Source: Brachionus manjavacas (Eukaryota; Rotifera; Eurotatoria; Ploima; Brachionidae). Taken from it: a stretch of DNA of 64,000 nucleotides. Below, piece after piece: positions 12,966-26,600 of this stretch (the stretch's first letter is position 1; each line of letters opens with the position of its first letter). The translations under genes were made by a program, and so were the position numbers. The stretch is taken from positions 1,270,001 through 1,334,000 of the forward strand of contig JAHQIY010000019.1 in the NCBI GenBank assembly GCA_019054805.1. The letters run 5' to 3'. The notes below the pieces were generated by a model. That model made no database searches and had not been told where the DNA came from. It saw only the letters and a list, made by a program, of their open reading frames with translations.

Positions 12966-15900
12966 CTTTAAAGATCTATCTAGTGGGATGTTTGGTTTTC
13001 GATATTTGGAAAATTCATTGCTAAAAACCTATCTGAAAAACGTCAAAAAATGTGTTTTTTGCTCTTTTTCGATTTGCCTTGTTTCTTGTTTTTTTAACTT
13101 TTAGAATGCTGCAAATTGAATCATGTAGAACTTTTTGCGCACTCGAATTTGAGCATTTAATCATTATCGTAGCTAAAAAATTGACCATTCTGCATTGACT
13201 TGAAAACTAAGTGACTGTTAATCATTTGCAAGATTCCCATGTGCATAACTTTTCGAATCTTTGACCTTATTTTGATCTTTAAATCCCAAAGTCAAGAAAA
13301 TTTCAAGATCTATCTAGTGGTATCTTCGTTTTTCCATAATTCGAAAAATTCATTGCTAAAAACCTATCTGAATAATGTCAAAAAATGTGATTTTTGCTCT
13401 TTATTGATTTGCCTTGTTTCTTGTTTTTTTAACTTTTAGAATGCTGTAAATTGAATCATGTAGAACTTTTTGCGCACTCGAATTTGAGCATTTAATCATT
13501 TTCGTAGCTTAAAAATTGACAATTCTGCATTATTTGTAACTTAAGTGACTGTTAATCATTTGGAAGCTGTCCATGTGCATAACTTTTCGAATCTTTGACC
13601 TTATTTTCATCTTTAAATGCCCAAGTCAAGAAAATTTCAAAATCTATCTAGTGGGATCTTCGTTTTTCCATAATTCGAAAAATTCATTGCTAAAATCTAT
13701 CTGAAAAACGTCAAAAAATGTGTTTTTGCTCTTTTTCGATTTGCCTTGTTTCTTGTTTTTTAACTTTTAGAATGCTGTAAATTGAATCATGTAGAACTTT
13801 TTGCGCACTCGAATTTGAGCATTTAATCATTTTCGTAGCTTAAAAATTGACAATTCTGCATTTAATTGAAAACTAAGTGACTGATAATCATTTGGAAGTT
13901 CCCCATGTGCATAACTTTTCGAATCTTTGACCTTTTTTTGATCTTTAAATACCAAAGTCAAGAAAATTTCAAGATCTATCTAGTGGTATCTTCGTTTTTC
14001 CATAATTCGAAAAATTCTTTGCAAAAAACCTATCTGAAAAACGTCAAAAAATGTGTTTTTTGCTCTTTTTCGATTTGCCTTGTTTCTTGTTTTTTTAACT
14101 TTTAGAATGCTGTAAATTGAATCATGTAGAACTTTTTGCGCACTCGAATTTGAGCATTTAATCATTTTCGTAGCTTAAAAATTGACCATTCTGCATTATT
14201 TGTAACTTAAGTGACTGTTAATCATTTGGAAGCTGTCCATGTGCATAACTTTTCGAATCTTTGACCTTATTTTCATCTTTAAATGCCCAAGTCAAGAAAA
14301 TTTCAAAATCTATCTAGTGGGATCTTCGTTTTTCCATAATTCGAAAAATTCATTGCTAAAAACCTATCTGAATAATGTCAAAAAATGTGATTTTTGCTCT
14401 TTATTGATTTGCCTTGTTTCTTGTTTTTTTAACTTTTAGAATGCTGTAAATTGAATCATGTAGAACTTTTTGCGCACTCGAATTTGAGCATTTAATCATT
14501 TTCGTAGCTTAAAAATTGACAATTCTGCATTATTTGTAACTTAAGTGACTGTTAATCATTTGGAAGCTGTCCATGTGCATAACTTTTCGAATCTTTGACC
14601 TTATTTTCATCTTTAAATGCCCAAGTCAAGAAAATTTCAAAATCTATCTAGTGGGATCTTCGTTTTTCCATAATTCGAAAAATTCATTGCTAAAATCTAT
14701 CTGAAAAACGTCAAAAAATGTGTTTTTTGCTCTTTTTCGATTTGCCTTGTTTCTTGTTTTTTTAACTTTTAGAATGCTGTAAATTGAATCATGTAGAACT
14801 TTTTGCGCACTCGAATTTGAGCATTTAATCATTTTCGTAGCTTAAAAATTGACAATTCTGCATTTAATTGAAAACTAAGTGACTGATAATCATTTGGAAG
14901 TTCCCCATGTGCATTCCTTTTCGAATCTTTGACCTTTTTTTGATCTTTAAATACCAAAGTCAAGAAAATTTCAAAATCTATCTAGTGGGATCTTCGTTTT
15001 TCCATAATTCGAAAAATTCTTTGCAAAAAACCTATCTGAAAAACGTCAAAAAATGTGTTTTTTGCTCTTTTTCGATTTGCCTTGTTTCTTGTTTTTTTAA
15101 CTTTTAGAATGCTGTAAATTGAATCATGTAGAACTTTTTGCGCTCTTGTATTTGAACTATTAATCGTTATCGTAGCTAAAAAATTGACCATTTTGCATTT
15201 ACTTGAAAACTAAGTGACTGATAATCATTTGGAAGTTCCCCATGTGCATTTCTTTTCGAATCTTTGACCTTATTTTGATCTGTAAAAGCCAAAGGCAAGA
15301 AAATTTCAAGATCTATCTAGTGATATCTTCGTTTTTCCATAATTCGAAAAATTCATTGCTAAAAACCTATCTGAAAAACGTCAAAAAATGTGTTTTTTGC
15401 TCTTTTTCGATTTGCCTTGTTTCTTGTTTTTTTAACTTTTAGAATGCTGTAAATTGAATCATGTAGAACTTTTTGCGCACTCGAATTTGAGCATTTAATC
15501 ATTTTCGTAGCTTAAAAATTGACCATTCTGCATTGACTTGAAAACTAAGTGACTATTAATCATTTGCAAGTTCCCCATGTGCATTCCTTTTCGAATCTTT
15601 GACCTTATTTTGATCTGTAAAAGCCAAAGGCAAGAAAATTTCAAGATCTATCTAGTGATATCCTCGTTTTTCCATAATTCGAAAAATTCATTGCTAAAAA
15701 CCTATCTGAAAAACGTCAAAAAATGTGTTTTTTGCTCTTTTTCGATTTGCCTTGTTTCTTGTTTTTTTAACTTTTAGAATGCTGTAAATTGAATCATGTA
15801 GAACTTTTTGCGCACTCGAATTTGAGCATTTAATCATTTTCGTAGCTTAAAAATTGACAATTCTGCATTGACTTGAAAACTAAGTGACTGATAATCATTT

Positions 15901-18900
15901 GGAAGTTCCCCATGTGCATTCCTTTTCGAATCTTTGACCTTTTTTTGATCTTTAAATGCCAAAGTCAAGAAAATTTCAAGATCTATCTAGTGGTATCTTC
16001 GTTTTTCCATAATTCGAAAAATTCATTGCTAAAAACCTATCTGAAAAACGTCAAAAAATGTGTTTTTTGCTCTTTTTCGATTTGCCTTGTTTCTTGTTTT
16101 TTAACTTTTAGAATGCTGTAAATTGAATCATGTAGAACTTTTTGCGCACTCGAATTTGAGCATTTAATCATTTTCGTAGCTTAAAAATTGACAATTCTGC
16201 ATTGACTTGAAAACTAAGTGACTGATAATCATTTGGAAGTTCCCCATGTGCATTCCTTTTCGAATCTTTGACCTTTTTTGATCTTTAAATGCCAAAGTCA
16301 AGAAAATTTCAAGATCTATCTAGTGGTATCTTCGTTTTTCCATAATTCGAAAAATTCATTGCTAAAAACCTATCTGAAAAACGTCAAAAAATGTGTTTTT
16401 TGCTCTTTTTCGATTTGCCTTGTTTCTTGTTTTTTTAACTTTTAGAATGCTGTAAATTGAATCATGTAGAACTTTTTGCGCACTCGAATTTGAGCATTTA
16501 ATCATTTTCGTAGCTTAAAAATTGACAATTCTGCATTGACTTGAAAACTAAGTGACTGATAATCATTTGGAAGTTCCCCATGTGCATTCCTTTTCGAATC
16601 TTTGACCTTTTTTGATCTTTAAATGCCAAAGTCAAGAAAATTTCAAGATCTATCTAGTGGTATCTTCGTTTTTCCATAATTCGAAAAATTCATTGCTAAA
16701 AACCTATCTGAAAAACGTCAAAAAATGTGTTTTTTGCTCTTTTTCGATTTGCCTTGTTTCTTGTTTTTTAACTTTTAGAATGCTGTAAATTGAATCATGT
16801 AGAACTTTTTGCGCACTCGAATTTGAGCATTTAATCATTTTCGTAGCTTAAAAATTGACAATTCTGCATTATTTGTAACTTAAGTGACTGTTAATCATTT
16901 GGAAGCTGTCCATGTGCATTCCTTTTCGAATCTTTGACCTTTTTTTGATCTTTAAATGCCCAAGTCAAGAAAATTTCAAAATCTATCTAGTGGGATCTTC
17001 GTTTTTCCATAATTCGAAAAATTCATTGCTAAAAACCTATCTGAAAAACGTCAAAAAATGTGTTTTTTGCTCTTTTTCGATTTGCCTTGTTTCTTGTTTT
17101 TTTAACTTTTAGAATGCTGTAAATTGAATCATGTAGAACTTTTTGCGCACTCGAATTTGAGCATTTAATCATTTTCGTAGCTTAAAAATTGACAATTCTG
17201 CATTTAATTGAAAACTAAGTGACTGATAATCATTTGGAAGTTCCCCATGTGCATAACTTTTCGAATCTTTGACCTTTTTTTGATCTTTAAATGCCAAAGT
17301 CAAGAAAATTTCAAGATCTATCTAGTGGTATCTTCGTTTTTCCATAATTCGAAAAATTCATTCCTAAAAACCTATCTGAAAAACGTCAAAAAATGTGTTT
17401 TTTGCTCTTTTTCGATTTGCCTTGTTTCTTGTTTTTTAACTTTTAGAATGCTGTAAATTGAATCATGTAGAACTTTTTGCGCACTCGAATTTGAGCATTT
17501 AATCATTTTCGTAGCTTAAAAATTGACAATTCTGCATTATTTGTAACTTAAGTGACTGTTAATCATTTGGAAGCTGTCCATGTGCATAACTTTTCGAATC
17601 TTTGACCTTATTTTCATATTTAAATGCCCAAGTCAAGAAAATTTCAAAATCTATCTAGTGGGATCTTCGTTTTTCCATAATTCGAAAAATTCATTGCTAA
17701 AAACCTATCTGAAAAACGTCAAAAAATGTGTTTTTTGCTCTTTTTCGATTTGCCTTGTTTCTTGTTTTTTTAACTTTTAGAATGCTGTAAATTGAATCAT
17801 GTAGAACTTTTTGCGCACTCGAATTTGAGCATTTAATCATTTTCGTAGCTAAAAAATTGACCATTCTGCATTGACTTGAAAACTAAGTGACTATTAATCA
17901 TTTGCAAGTTCCCCATGTGCATTCCTTTTCGAATCTTTGACCTTATTTTGATCTGTAAAAGCCAAAGGCAAGAAAATTTCAAGATCTATCTAGTGATTTC
18001 TTCGTTTTTCCATAATTCGAAAAATTCATTGCTAAAAACCTATCTGAAAAACGTCAAAAAATGTGTTTTTTGCTCTTTTTCGATTTGCCTTGTTTCTTGT
18101 TTTTTTAACTTTTAGAATGCTGTAAATTGAATCATGTAGAACTTTTTGCGCTCTTGTATTTGAACTATTAATCGTTATCGTAGCTAAAAAATTGACCATT
18201 TTGCATTTACTTGAAAACTAAGTGACTGTTAATCATTTGCAAATTCCCCATGTGCATTCCTTTTCGAATCTTTGACCTTATTTTGATCTGTAAAAGCCAA
18301 AGGCAAGAAAATTTCAAGATCTATCTAGTGATATCTTCGTTTTTCCATAATTCGAAAAATTCATTGCTAAAAACCTATCTGAAAAACGTCAAAAAATGTG
18401 TTTTTGCTCTTTTTCGATTTGCCTTGTTTCTTGTTTTTTAACTTTTAGAATGCTGTAAATTGAATCATGTAGAACTTTTTGCGCACTCGAATTTGAGCAT
18501 TTAATCATTTTCGTAGCTTAAAAATTGACAATTCTGCATTGACTTGAAAACTAAGTGACTGTTAATCATTTGGAAGCTCCCCATGTGCATAACTTTTCTT
18601 AAAAATTTACAATTCTGCATTAACTTGAAACTTAAGTGACTGTTAATCATTTGGAAGCTGCCCATGTGCATAACTTTTCGAATCTTTGACCTTATTTTGA
18701 TCATTAAATGCCAAAGTCAAGAAAATTTCAAGATCTATCTAGTGGTATCTTCGTTTTTCCATAATTCGAAAAATTCATTGCAAAAAACCTATCTGAATAG
18801 TGTCAAAAAATGTGATTTTTGCTCTTTATTGATTTGCCTTAATTCTTGCTTTTTTAACTTTTAGAATGCTGTAAATTGAATAATGTAGAACTTTTTGCGC

Positions 18901-20690
18901 ACTCGAATTTGAGCATTTAATCATTTTCGTAGCTTAAAAATTGACAATTCTGCATTGACTTGAAAACTAAGTGACTGTTAATCATTTGGAAGCTCCCCAT
19001 GTGCATAACTTTTCTTAAAAATTTACAATTCTGCATTAACTTGAAACTTAAGTGACTGTTAATCATTTGGAAGCTGCCCATGTGCATAACTTTTCGAATC
19101 TTTGACCTTATTTTGATCTTTAAATGCCAAAGTCAAGAAAATTTCAAGATCTATCTAGTGGTATCTTCGTTTTTCCATAATTCGAAAAATTCACTGCTAA
19201 AAACCTATCTGAATAGTGTCAAAAAATGTGATTTTTGCTCTTTATTGATTTGCCTTAATTCTTGCTTTTTTAACTTTTAGAATGCTGTAAATTGAATCAT
19301 GTAGAACTTTTTGCGCACTCGAATTTGAGCATTTAATCATTTTCGTAGCTTAAAAATTGACAATTCTGCATTGACTTGAAAACTAAGTGACTGTTAATCA
19401 TTTGGAAGCTCCCCATGTGCATAACTTTTCTTAAAAATTTACAATTCTGCATTAACTTGAAACTTAAGTGACTGTTAATCATTTGGAAGCTGCCCATGTG
19501 CATAACTTTTCGAATCTTTGACCTTATTTTGATCATTAAATGCCAAAGTCAAGAAAATTTCAAGATCTATCTAGTGGTATCTTCGTTTTTCCATAATTCG
19601 AAAAATTCATTGCAAAAAACCTATCTGAATAGTGTCAAAAAATGTGATTTTTGCTCTTTATTGATTTGCCTTAATTCTTGCTTTTTTAACTTTTAGAATG
19701 CTGTAAATTGAATAATGTAGAACTTTTTGCGCACTCGAATTTGAGCATTTAATCATTTTCGTAGCTTAAAAATTGACAATTCTGCATTGACTTGAAAACT
19801 AAGTGACTGTTAATCATTTGGAAGCTCCCCATGTGCATAACTTTTCTTAAAAATTTACAATTCTGCATTAACTTGAAACTTAAGTGACTGTTAATCATTT
19901 GGAAGCTGCCCATGTGCATAACTTTTCGAATCTTTGACCTTATTTTGATCTTTAAATGCCAAAGTCAAGAAAATTTCAAGATCTATCTAGTGGTATCTTC
20001 GTTTTTCCATAATTCGAAAAATTCACTGCTAAAAACCTATCTGAATAGTGTCAAAAAATGTGATTTTTGCTCTTTATTGATTTGCCTTAATTCTTGCTTT
20101 TTTAACTTTTAGAATGCTGTAAATTGAATCATGTAGAACTTTTTGCGCACTCGAATTTGAGCATTTAATCATTTTCGTAGCTTAAAAATTGACAATTCTG
20201 CATTGACTTGAAAACTAAGTGACTGTTAATCATTTGGAAGCTGCCCATGTGCATAACTTTTCGAATCTTTGACCTTATTTTGATCATTAAATGCCAAAGT
20301 CAAGAAAATTTCAAGATCTATCTAGTGGTATCTTCGTTTTTCCATAATTCGAAAAATTCATTGCTAAAAACCTATCTGAATAGTGTCAAAAAATGTGATT
20401 TTTGCTCTTTATTGATTTGCCTTAATTCTTGCTTTTTTAACTTTTAGAATGCTGTAAATTGAATAATGTAGAACTTTTTGCGCACTCGAATTTGAGCATT
20501 TAATCATTTTCGTAGCTTAAAAATTGACAATTCTGCATTGACTTGAAAACTAAGTGACTGTTAATCATTTGGAAGCTCCCCATGTGCATAACTTATCTTA
20601 AAAATTTACAATTCTGCATTAACTTGAAACTTAAGTGACTGTTAATCATTAGGAAGCTGCCCATGTGCATAACTTTTCGAATCTTTGACC
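12952..20690. repeat. Satellite array, subfamily A (mostly 333-335 bp units)
   Basis: About 22 head-to-tail units run without interruption. Landmarks in each unit include ATGTGCATAACTTTTCGAAT, a GATCTATCTAGTGG block, CATAATTCGAAAAATTC and GAACTTTTTGCGCACTCGAA. The subfamily is marked by TTTTTCGATTTGCCTTG and AACTTTTAGAATGCTG in mid-unit. Spacings between equivalent sites are mostly 333-335 bp, the difference coming from T-run length. The first unit (12952-13230) is truncated inside: bases between AATCTTT and AAGATCTATC are missing. Two units (around 15142 and 18153) carry a different right part (GCTCTTGTATTTGAACTATT) that reappears in subfamily B. The units contain a recurrent frame of about 66 codons, which I do not regard as a gene. 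Confidence 0.97.
18541..20663. repeat. Higher-order block: 416-bp units forming an 832-bp duplication
   Basis: Equivalent ATGTGCATAAC sites fall at 18664, 19080, 19496 and 19912, exactly 416 bp apart. Each 416-bp unit is a 335-bp monomer plus about 81 bp repeated from its own end; the copy is recognised by CTTAAAAATTTACAATTCTG at about 18598, 19014, 19430, 19846 and 20597. Alternate units share private variants (GATCATTAAATG with GAATAATGTAG, against GATCTTTAAATG with GAATCATGTAG). The true period is therefore 832 bp, and 18664-19495 appears virtually identical to 19496-20327. This is a recent duplication of an already composite unit. Confidence 0.9.
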
Positions 20691-21000
20691 TTATTTTGAT
20701 CTGTAAAAGCCAAAGTCAAGAAAATTTCAAAATCTATCTAGTGGTATCTTCTGTTTTCCATAATTAAAAAAATTCTTTGCAAAAAACCTTTCTGAAAAAC
20801 GTCAAAAAATGGGTTTTTTGCTCTTTATTGATTTGCCTTGTTTCTTGTTTTTTTAACTTTTAGAATGCTGTAAATTGAATCATGTAGAACTTTTTGCGCT
20901 CTTGTATTTGAACTATTAATCGTTATCGTAGCTAAAAAATTGACCATTTTGCATTTACTTGAAAACTAAGTGACTGTTAATCATTTGCAAGTTCCCCATG
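20663..21000. repeat. Chimeric unit at the A/B satellite junction
   Basis: The left part has B-like features (GATCTGTAAAAGCC, AAAAATGGGTTTTTTGC) and the middle is A-like (GATTTGCCTTGTTTCTTG, TTTTAGAATGCTG). The right part is the CTTGTATTTGAACTATT variant. It also carries private changes, for example CTTCTGTTTTCC, and loss of the central TTCGAA (ATAATTAAAAAAATTC at about 20760). It marks a recombination point between the two subfamilies. Confidence 0.75.
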
Positions 21001-23620
21001 TGCATTCCTTTTCGAATCTTTGACCTTTTTTTGATCTGTAAAAGCCAAAGTCAAGAAAATTTCAAGATCTATCTAGTGGTATCTTCGGTTTTCCATAATT
21101 CGAAAAATTAATTGCAAAAAACCTATCTGAAAAACGTCAAAAAATGGGTTTTTTGCTCATTTTCGAAGTCGCCTAAAATCTTGTCCTTTTAACTTTTTTG
21201 AGTCTTGTAAATTGTATCATGTAGAACTTTTTGCGCTCTTGTATTTGAACTATTAATCGTTATCGTAGCTAAAAAATTGACCATTTTGCATTTACTTGAA
21301 AACTAAGTGACTGGTAATCACTTGCAAGTTTCCCATGTGCATAACTTTTCGAATCTTTGACCTTTTTTTGATCTGTAAAAGCCAAAGTCAAGAAAATTTC
21401 AAGATCTATCTAGTGGTATCTTCGGTTTTCCATAATTCGAAAAATTCATTGCAAAAAACCTATCTGAAAAACGTCAAAAAATGGGTTTTTTGCTCATTTT
21501 CGAAGTCGCCTAAAATCTTGTCCTTTTAACTTTTTTGAGTCCTGTAAATTGTATCATGTAGAACTTTTTGCGCTCTTGAATTTGAGCTATTAATCATTAT
21601 CGTAGCTAAAAAATTGACCATTCTGCAGTGACTTGAAAACTAAGTGACTGGTAATCACTTGCAAGTTTCCCATGTGCATAACTTTTCGAATCTTTGACCT
21701 TTTTTGGATCTGTAAAAGCCAAAGTCAAGAAAATTTCAAGATCTATCTAGTGGTATCTTCGGTTTTCCATAATTCGAAAAATTAATTGCAAAAAACCTAT
21801 CTGAAAAACGTCAAAAAATGGGTTTTTTGCTCATTTTCGAAGTCGCCTAAAATCTTGTCCTTTTAACTTTTTTTGAGTCTTGTAAATTGTATCATGTAGA
21901 ACTTTTTGCGCTCTTGTATTTGAACTATTAATCGTTATCGTAGCTAAAAAATTGACCATTTTGCATTTACTTGAAAACTAAGTGACTGGTAATCACTTGC
22001 AAGTTTCCCATGTGCATAACTTTTCGAATCTTTGACCTTTTTTTGATCTGTAAAAGCCAAAGTCAAGAAAATTTCAAGATCTATCTAGTGGTATCTTCGG
22101 TTTTCCATAATTCGAAAAATTAATTGCAAAAAACCTATCTGAAAAACGTCAAAAAATGGGTTTTTTGCTCATTTTCGAAGTCGCCTAAAATCTTGTCCTT
22201 TTAACTTTTTTGAGTCTTGTAAATTGTATCATGTAGAACTTTTTGCGCTCTTGTATTTGAACTATTAATCGTTATCGTAGCTAAAAAATTGACCATTTTG
22301 CATTTACTTGAAAACTAAGTGACTGGTAATCACTTGCAAGTTTCCCATGTGCATAACTTTTCGAATCTTTGACATTTTTTTGATCTGTAAAAGCCAAAGT
22401 CAAGAAAATTTCAAGATCTATCTAGTGGTATCTTCGGTTTTCCATAATTCGAAAAATTAATTGCAAAAAACCTATCTGAAAAACGTCAAAAAATGGGTTT
22501 TTTGCTCATTTTCGAAGTCGCCTAAAATCTTGTCCTTTTAACTTTTTTGAGTCTTGTAAATTGTATCATGTAGAACTTTTTGCGCTCTTGAATTTGAGCT
22601 ATTAATCATTATCGTAGCTAAAAAATTGACCATTCTGCAGTGACTTGAAAACTAAGTGACTGGTAATCACTTGCAAGTTTCCCATGTGCATAACTTTTCG
22701 AATCTTTGACCTTTTTTTGATCTGTAAAAGCCAAAGTCAAGAAAATTTCAAGATCTATCTAGTGGTATCTTCGGTTTTCCATAATTCGAAAAATTAATTG
22801 CAAAAAACCTATCTGAAAAACGTCAAAAAATGGGTTTTTTGCTCATTTTCGAAGTCGCCTAAAATCTTGTCCTTTTAACTTTTTTGAGTCTTGTAAATTG
22901 TATCATGTAGAACTTTTTGCGCTCTTGAATTTGAGCTATTAATCATTATCGTAGCTAAAAAATTGACCATTCTGCAGTGACTTGAAAACTAAGTGACTGG
23001 TAATCACTTGCAAGTTTCCCATGTGCATAACTTTTCGAATCTTTGACCTTTTTTGGATCTGTAAAAGCCAAAGTCAAGAAAATTTCAAGATCTATCTAGT
23101 GGTATCTTCGGTTTTCCATAATTCGAAAAATTAATTGCAAAAAACCTATCTGAAAAACGTCAAAAAATGGGTTTTTTGCTCATTTTCGAAGTCGCCTAAA
23201 ATCTTGTCCTTTTAACTTTTTTGAGTCTTGTAAATTGTATCATGTAGAACTTTTTGCGCTCTTGTATTTGAACTATTAATCGTTATCGTAGCTAAAAAAT
23301 TGACCATTTTGCATTTACTTGAAAACTAAGTGACTGGTAATCACTTGCAAGTTTCCCATGTGCATAACTTTTCGAATCTTTGACATTTTTTTGATCTGTA
23401 AAAGCCAAAGTCAAGAAAATTTCAAGATCTATCTAGTGGTATCTTCGGTTTTCCATAATTCGAAAAATTAATTGCAAAAAACCTATCTGAAAAACGTCAA
23501 AAAATGGGTTTTTTGCTCATTTTCGAAGTCGCCTAAAATCTTGTCCTTTTAACTTTTTTGAGTCTTGTAAATTGTATCATGTAGAACTTTTTGCGCTCTT
23601 GAATTTGAGCTATTAATCAT
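20895..23620. repeat. Mosaic zone of subfamily B with A-derived right parts
   Basis: Here units of B type alternate between two right-hand versions. One has CTTGTATTTGAACTATTAAT with TTTTGCATTTACTTG (around 20895, 21236, 21910, 22247, 23258). The other is the standard CTTGAATTTGAGC with CTGCAGTGACTTG (21573, 22585, 22922, 23595). The first version also occurs in subfamily A at 15142 and 18153. After about 23620 only the standard version is seen. Confidence 0.8.
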
Positions 23621-26600
23621 TATCGTAGCTAAAAAATTGACCATTCTGCAGTGACTTGAAAACTAAGTGACTGGTAATCACTTGCAAGTTTCCCATGTGC
23701 AAAACTTTTCGAATCTTTGACCTTTTTTTGATCTGTAAAAGCCAAAGTCAAGAAAATTTCAAGATCTATCTAGTGGTATCTTCGGTTTTCCATAATTCGA
23801 AAAATTCATTGCAAAAAACCTATCTGAAAAACGTCAAAAAATGGGTTTTTTGCTCATTTTCGAAGTCGCCTAAAATCTTGTCCTTTTAACTTTTTTGAGT
23901 CTTGTAAATTGTATCATGTAGAACTTTTTGCGCTCTTGAATTTGAGCTATTAATCATTATCGTAGCTAAAAAATTGACCATTCTGCAGTGACTTGAAAAC
24001 TAAGTGACTGGTAATCACTTGCAAGTTTCCCATGTGCAAAATTTTTCGAATCTTTGACCTTTTTTTGATCTGTAAAAGCCAAAGTCAAGAAAATTTCAAG
24101 ATCTATCTAGTGGTATCTTCGGTTTTCCATAATTCGAAAAATTCATTGCAAAAAACCTATCTGAAAAACGTCAAAAAATGGGTTTTTTGCTCATTTTCGA
24201 AGTCGCCTAAAATCTTGTCCTTTTAACTTTTTTGAGTCTTGTAAATTGTATCATGTAGAACTTTTTGCGCTCTTGAATTTGAGCTATTAATCATTATCGT
24301 AGCTAAAAATTGACCATTCTGCAGTGACTTGAAAACTAAGTGACTGGTAATCACTTGCAAGTTTCCCATGTGCATAACTTTTCGAATCTTTGACCTTTTT
24401 TGATCTGTAAAAGCCAAAGTCAAGAAAATTTCAAGATCTATCTAGTGGTATCTTCGGTTTTCCATAATTCGAAAAATTCATTGCAAAAAACCTATCTGAA
24501 AAACGTCAAAAAATGGGTTTTTTGCTCATTTTCGAAGTCGCCTAAAATCTTGTCCTTTTAACTTTTTTGAGTCTTGTAAATTGTATCATGTAGAACTTTT
24601 TGCGCTCTTGAATTTGAGCTATTAATCATTATCGTAGCTAAAAAATTGACCATTCTGCAGTGACTTGAAAACTAAGTGACTGGTAATCACTTGCAAGTTT
24701 CCCATGTGCAAAACTTTTCGAATCTTTGACCTTTTTTTGATCTGTAAAAGCCAAAGTCAAGAAAATTTCAAGATCTATCTAGTGGTATCTTCGGTTTTCC
24801 ATAATTCGAAAAATTCATTGCAAAAAACCTATCTGAAAAACGTCAAAAAATGGGTTTTTTGCTCATTTTCGAAGTCGCCTAAAATCTTGTCCTTTTAACT
24901 TTTTTGAGTCTTGTAAATTGTATCATGTAGAACTTTTTGCGCTCTTGAATTTGAGCTATTAATCATTATCGTAGCTAAAAAATTGACCATTCTGCAGTGA
25001 CTTGAAAACTAAGTGACTGGTAATCACTTGCAAGTTTCCCATGTGCAAAATTTTTCGAATCTTTGACCTTTTTTGATCTGTAAAAGCCAAAGTCAAGAAA
25101 ATTTCAAGATCTATCTAGTGGTATCTTCGGTTTTCCATAATTCGAAAAATTCATTGCAAAAAACCTATCTGAAAAACGTCAAAAAATGGGTTTTTTGCTC
25201 ATTTTCGAAGTCGCCTAAAATCTTGTCCTTTTAACTTTTTTGAGTCTTGTAAATTGTATCATGTAGAACTTTTTGCGCTCTTGAATTTGAGCTATTAATC
25301 ATTATCGTAGCTAAAAAATTGACCATTCTGCAGTGACTTGAAAACTAAGTGACTGGTAATCACTTGCAAGTTTCCCATGTGCAAAACTTTTCGAATCTTT
25401 GACCTTTTTTTGATCTGTAAAAGCCAAAGTCAAGAAAATTTCAAGATCTATCTAGTGGTATCTTCGGTTTTCCATAATTCGAAAAATTCATTGCAAAAAA
25501 CCTACCTGAAAAACGTCAAAAAATGGGTTTTTTGCTCATTTTCGAAGTCGCCTAAAATCTTGTCCTTTTAACTTTTTTGAGTCTTGTAAATTGTATCATG
25601 TAGAACTTTTTGCGCTCTTGAATTTGAGCTATTAATCATTATCGTAGCTAAAAAATTGACCATTCTGCAGTGACTTGAAAACTAAGTGACTGGTAATCAC
25701 TTGCAAGTTTCCCATGTGCAAAACTTTTCGAATCTTTGACCTTTTTTTGATCTGTAAAAGCCAAAGTCAAGAAAATTTCAAGATCTATCTAGTGGTATCT
25801 TCGGTTTTCCATAATTCGAAAAATTCATTGCAAAAAACCTACCTGAAAAACGTCAAAAAATGGGTTTTTTGCTCATTTTCAAAGTCGCCTAAAATCTTGT
25901 CCTTTTAACTTTTTTGAGTCCTGTAAATTGTATCATGTAGAACTTTTTGCGCTTTTGAATTTGAGCTATTAATCATTATCGTAGCTAAAAAATTGACCAT
26001 TCTGCAGTGACTTGAAAACTAAGTGACTGGTAATCACTTGCAAGTTTCCCATGTGCATAACTTTTCGAATCTTTGACCTTTTCTTTGATCTGTAAAAGCC
26101 AAAGGCAAGAAAATTTCAAGATCTATCTAGTGGTATCTTCGGTTTTCCATAATTCGAAAAATTCATTGCAAAAACCTATCTGAAAAACGTCAAAAAATGG
26201 GTTTTTTGCTCATTTTCGAAGTCGCCTAAAATCTTGTCCTTTTAACTTTTTTGAGTCCTGTAAATTGTATCATGTAGAACTTTTTGCGCTCTTGAATTTG
26301 AGCTATTAATCATTATCGTAGCTAAAAAATTGACCATTCTGCAGTGACTTGAAAACTAAGTGACTGGTAATCACTTGCAAGTTTCCCATGTGCATAACTT
26401 TTCGAATCTTTGACCTTTTTTTGATCTGTAAAAGCCAAAGTCAAGAAAATTTCAAGATCTATCTAGTGGTATCTTCGGTTTTCCATAATTCGAAAAATTA
26501 ATTGCAAAAAACCTATCTGAAAAACGTCAAAAAATGGGTTTTTTGCTCATTTTCGAAGTCGCCTAAAATCTTGTCCTTTTAACTTTTTTGAGTCCTGTAA

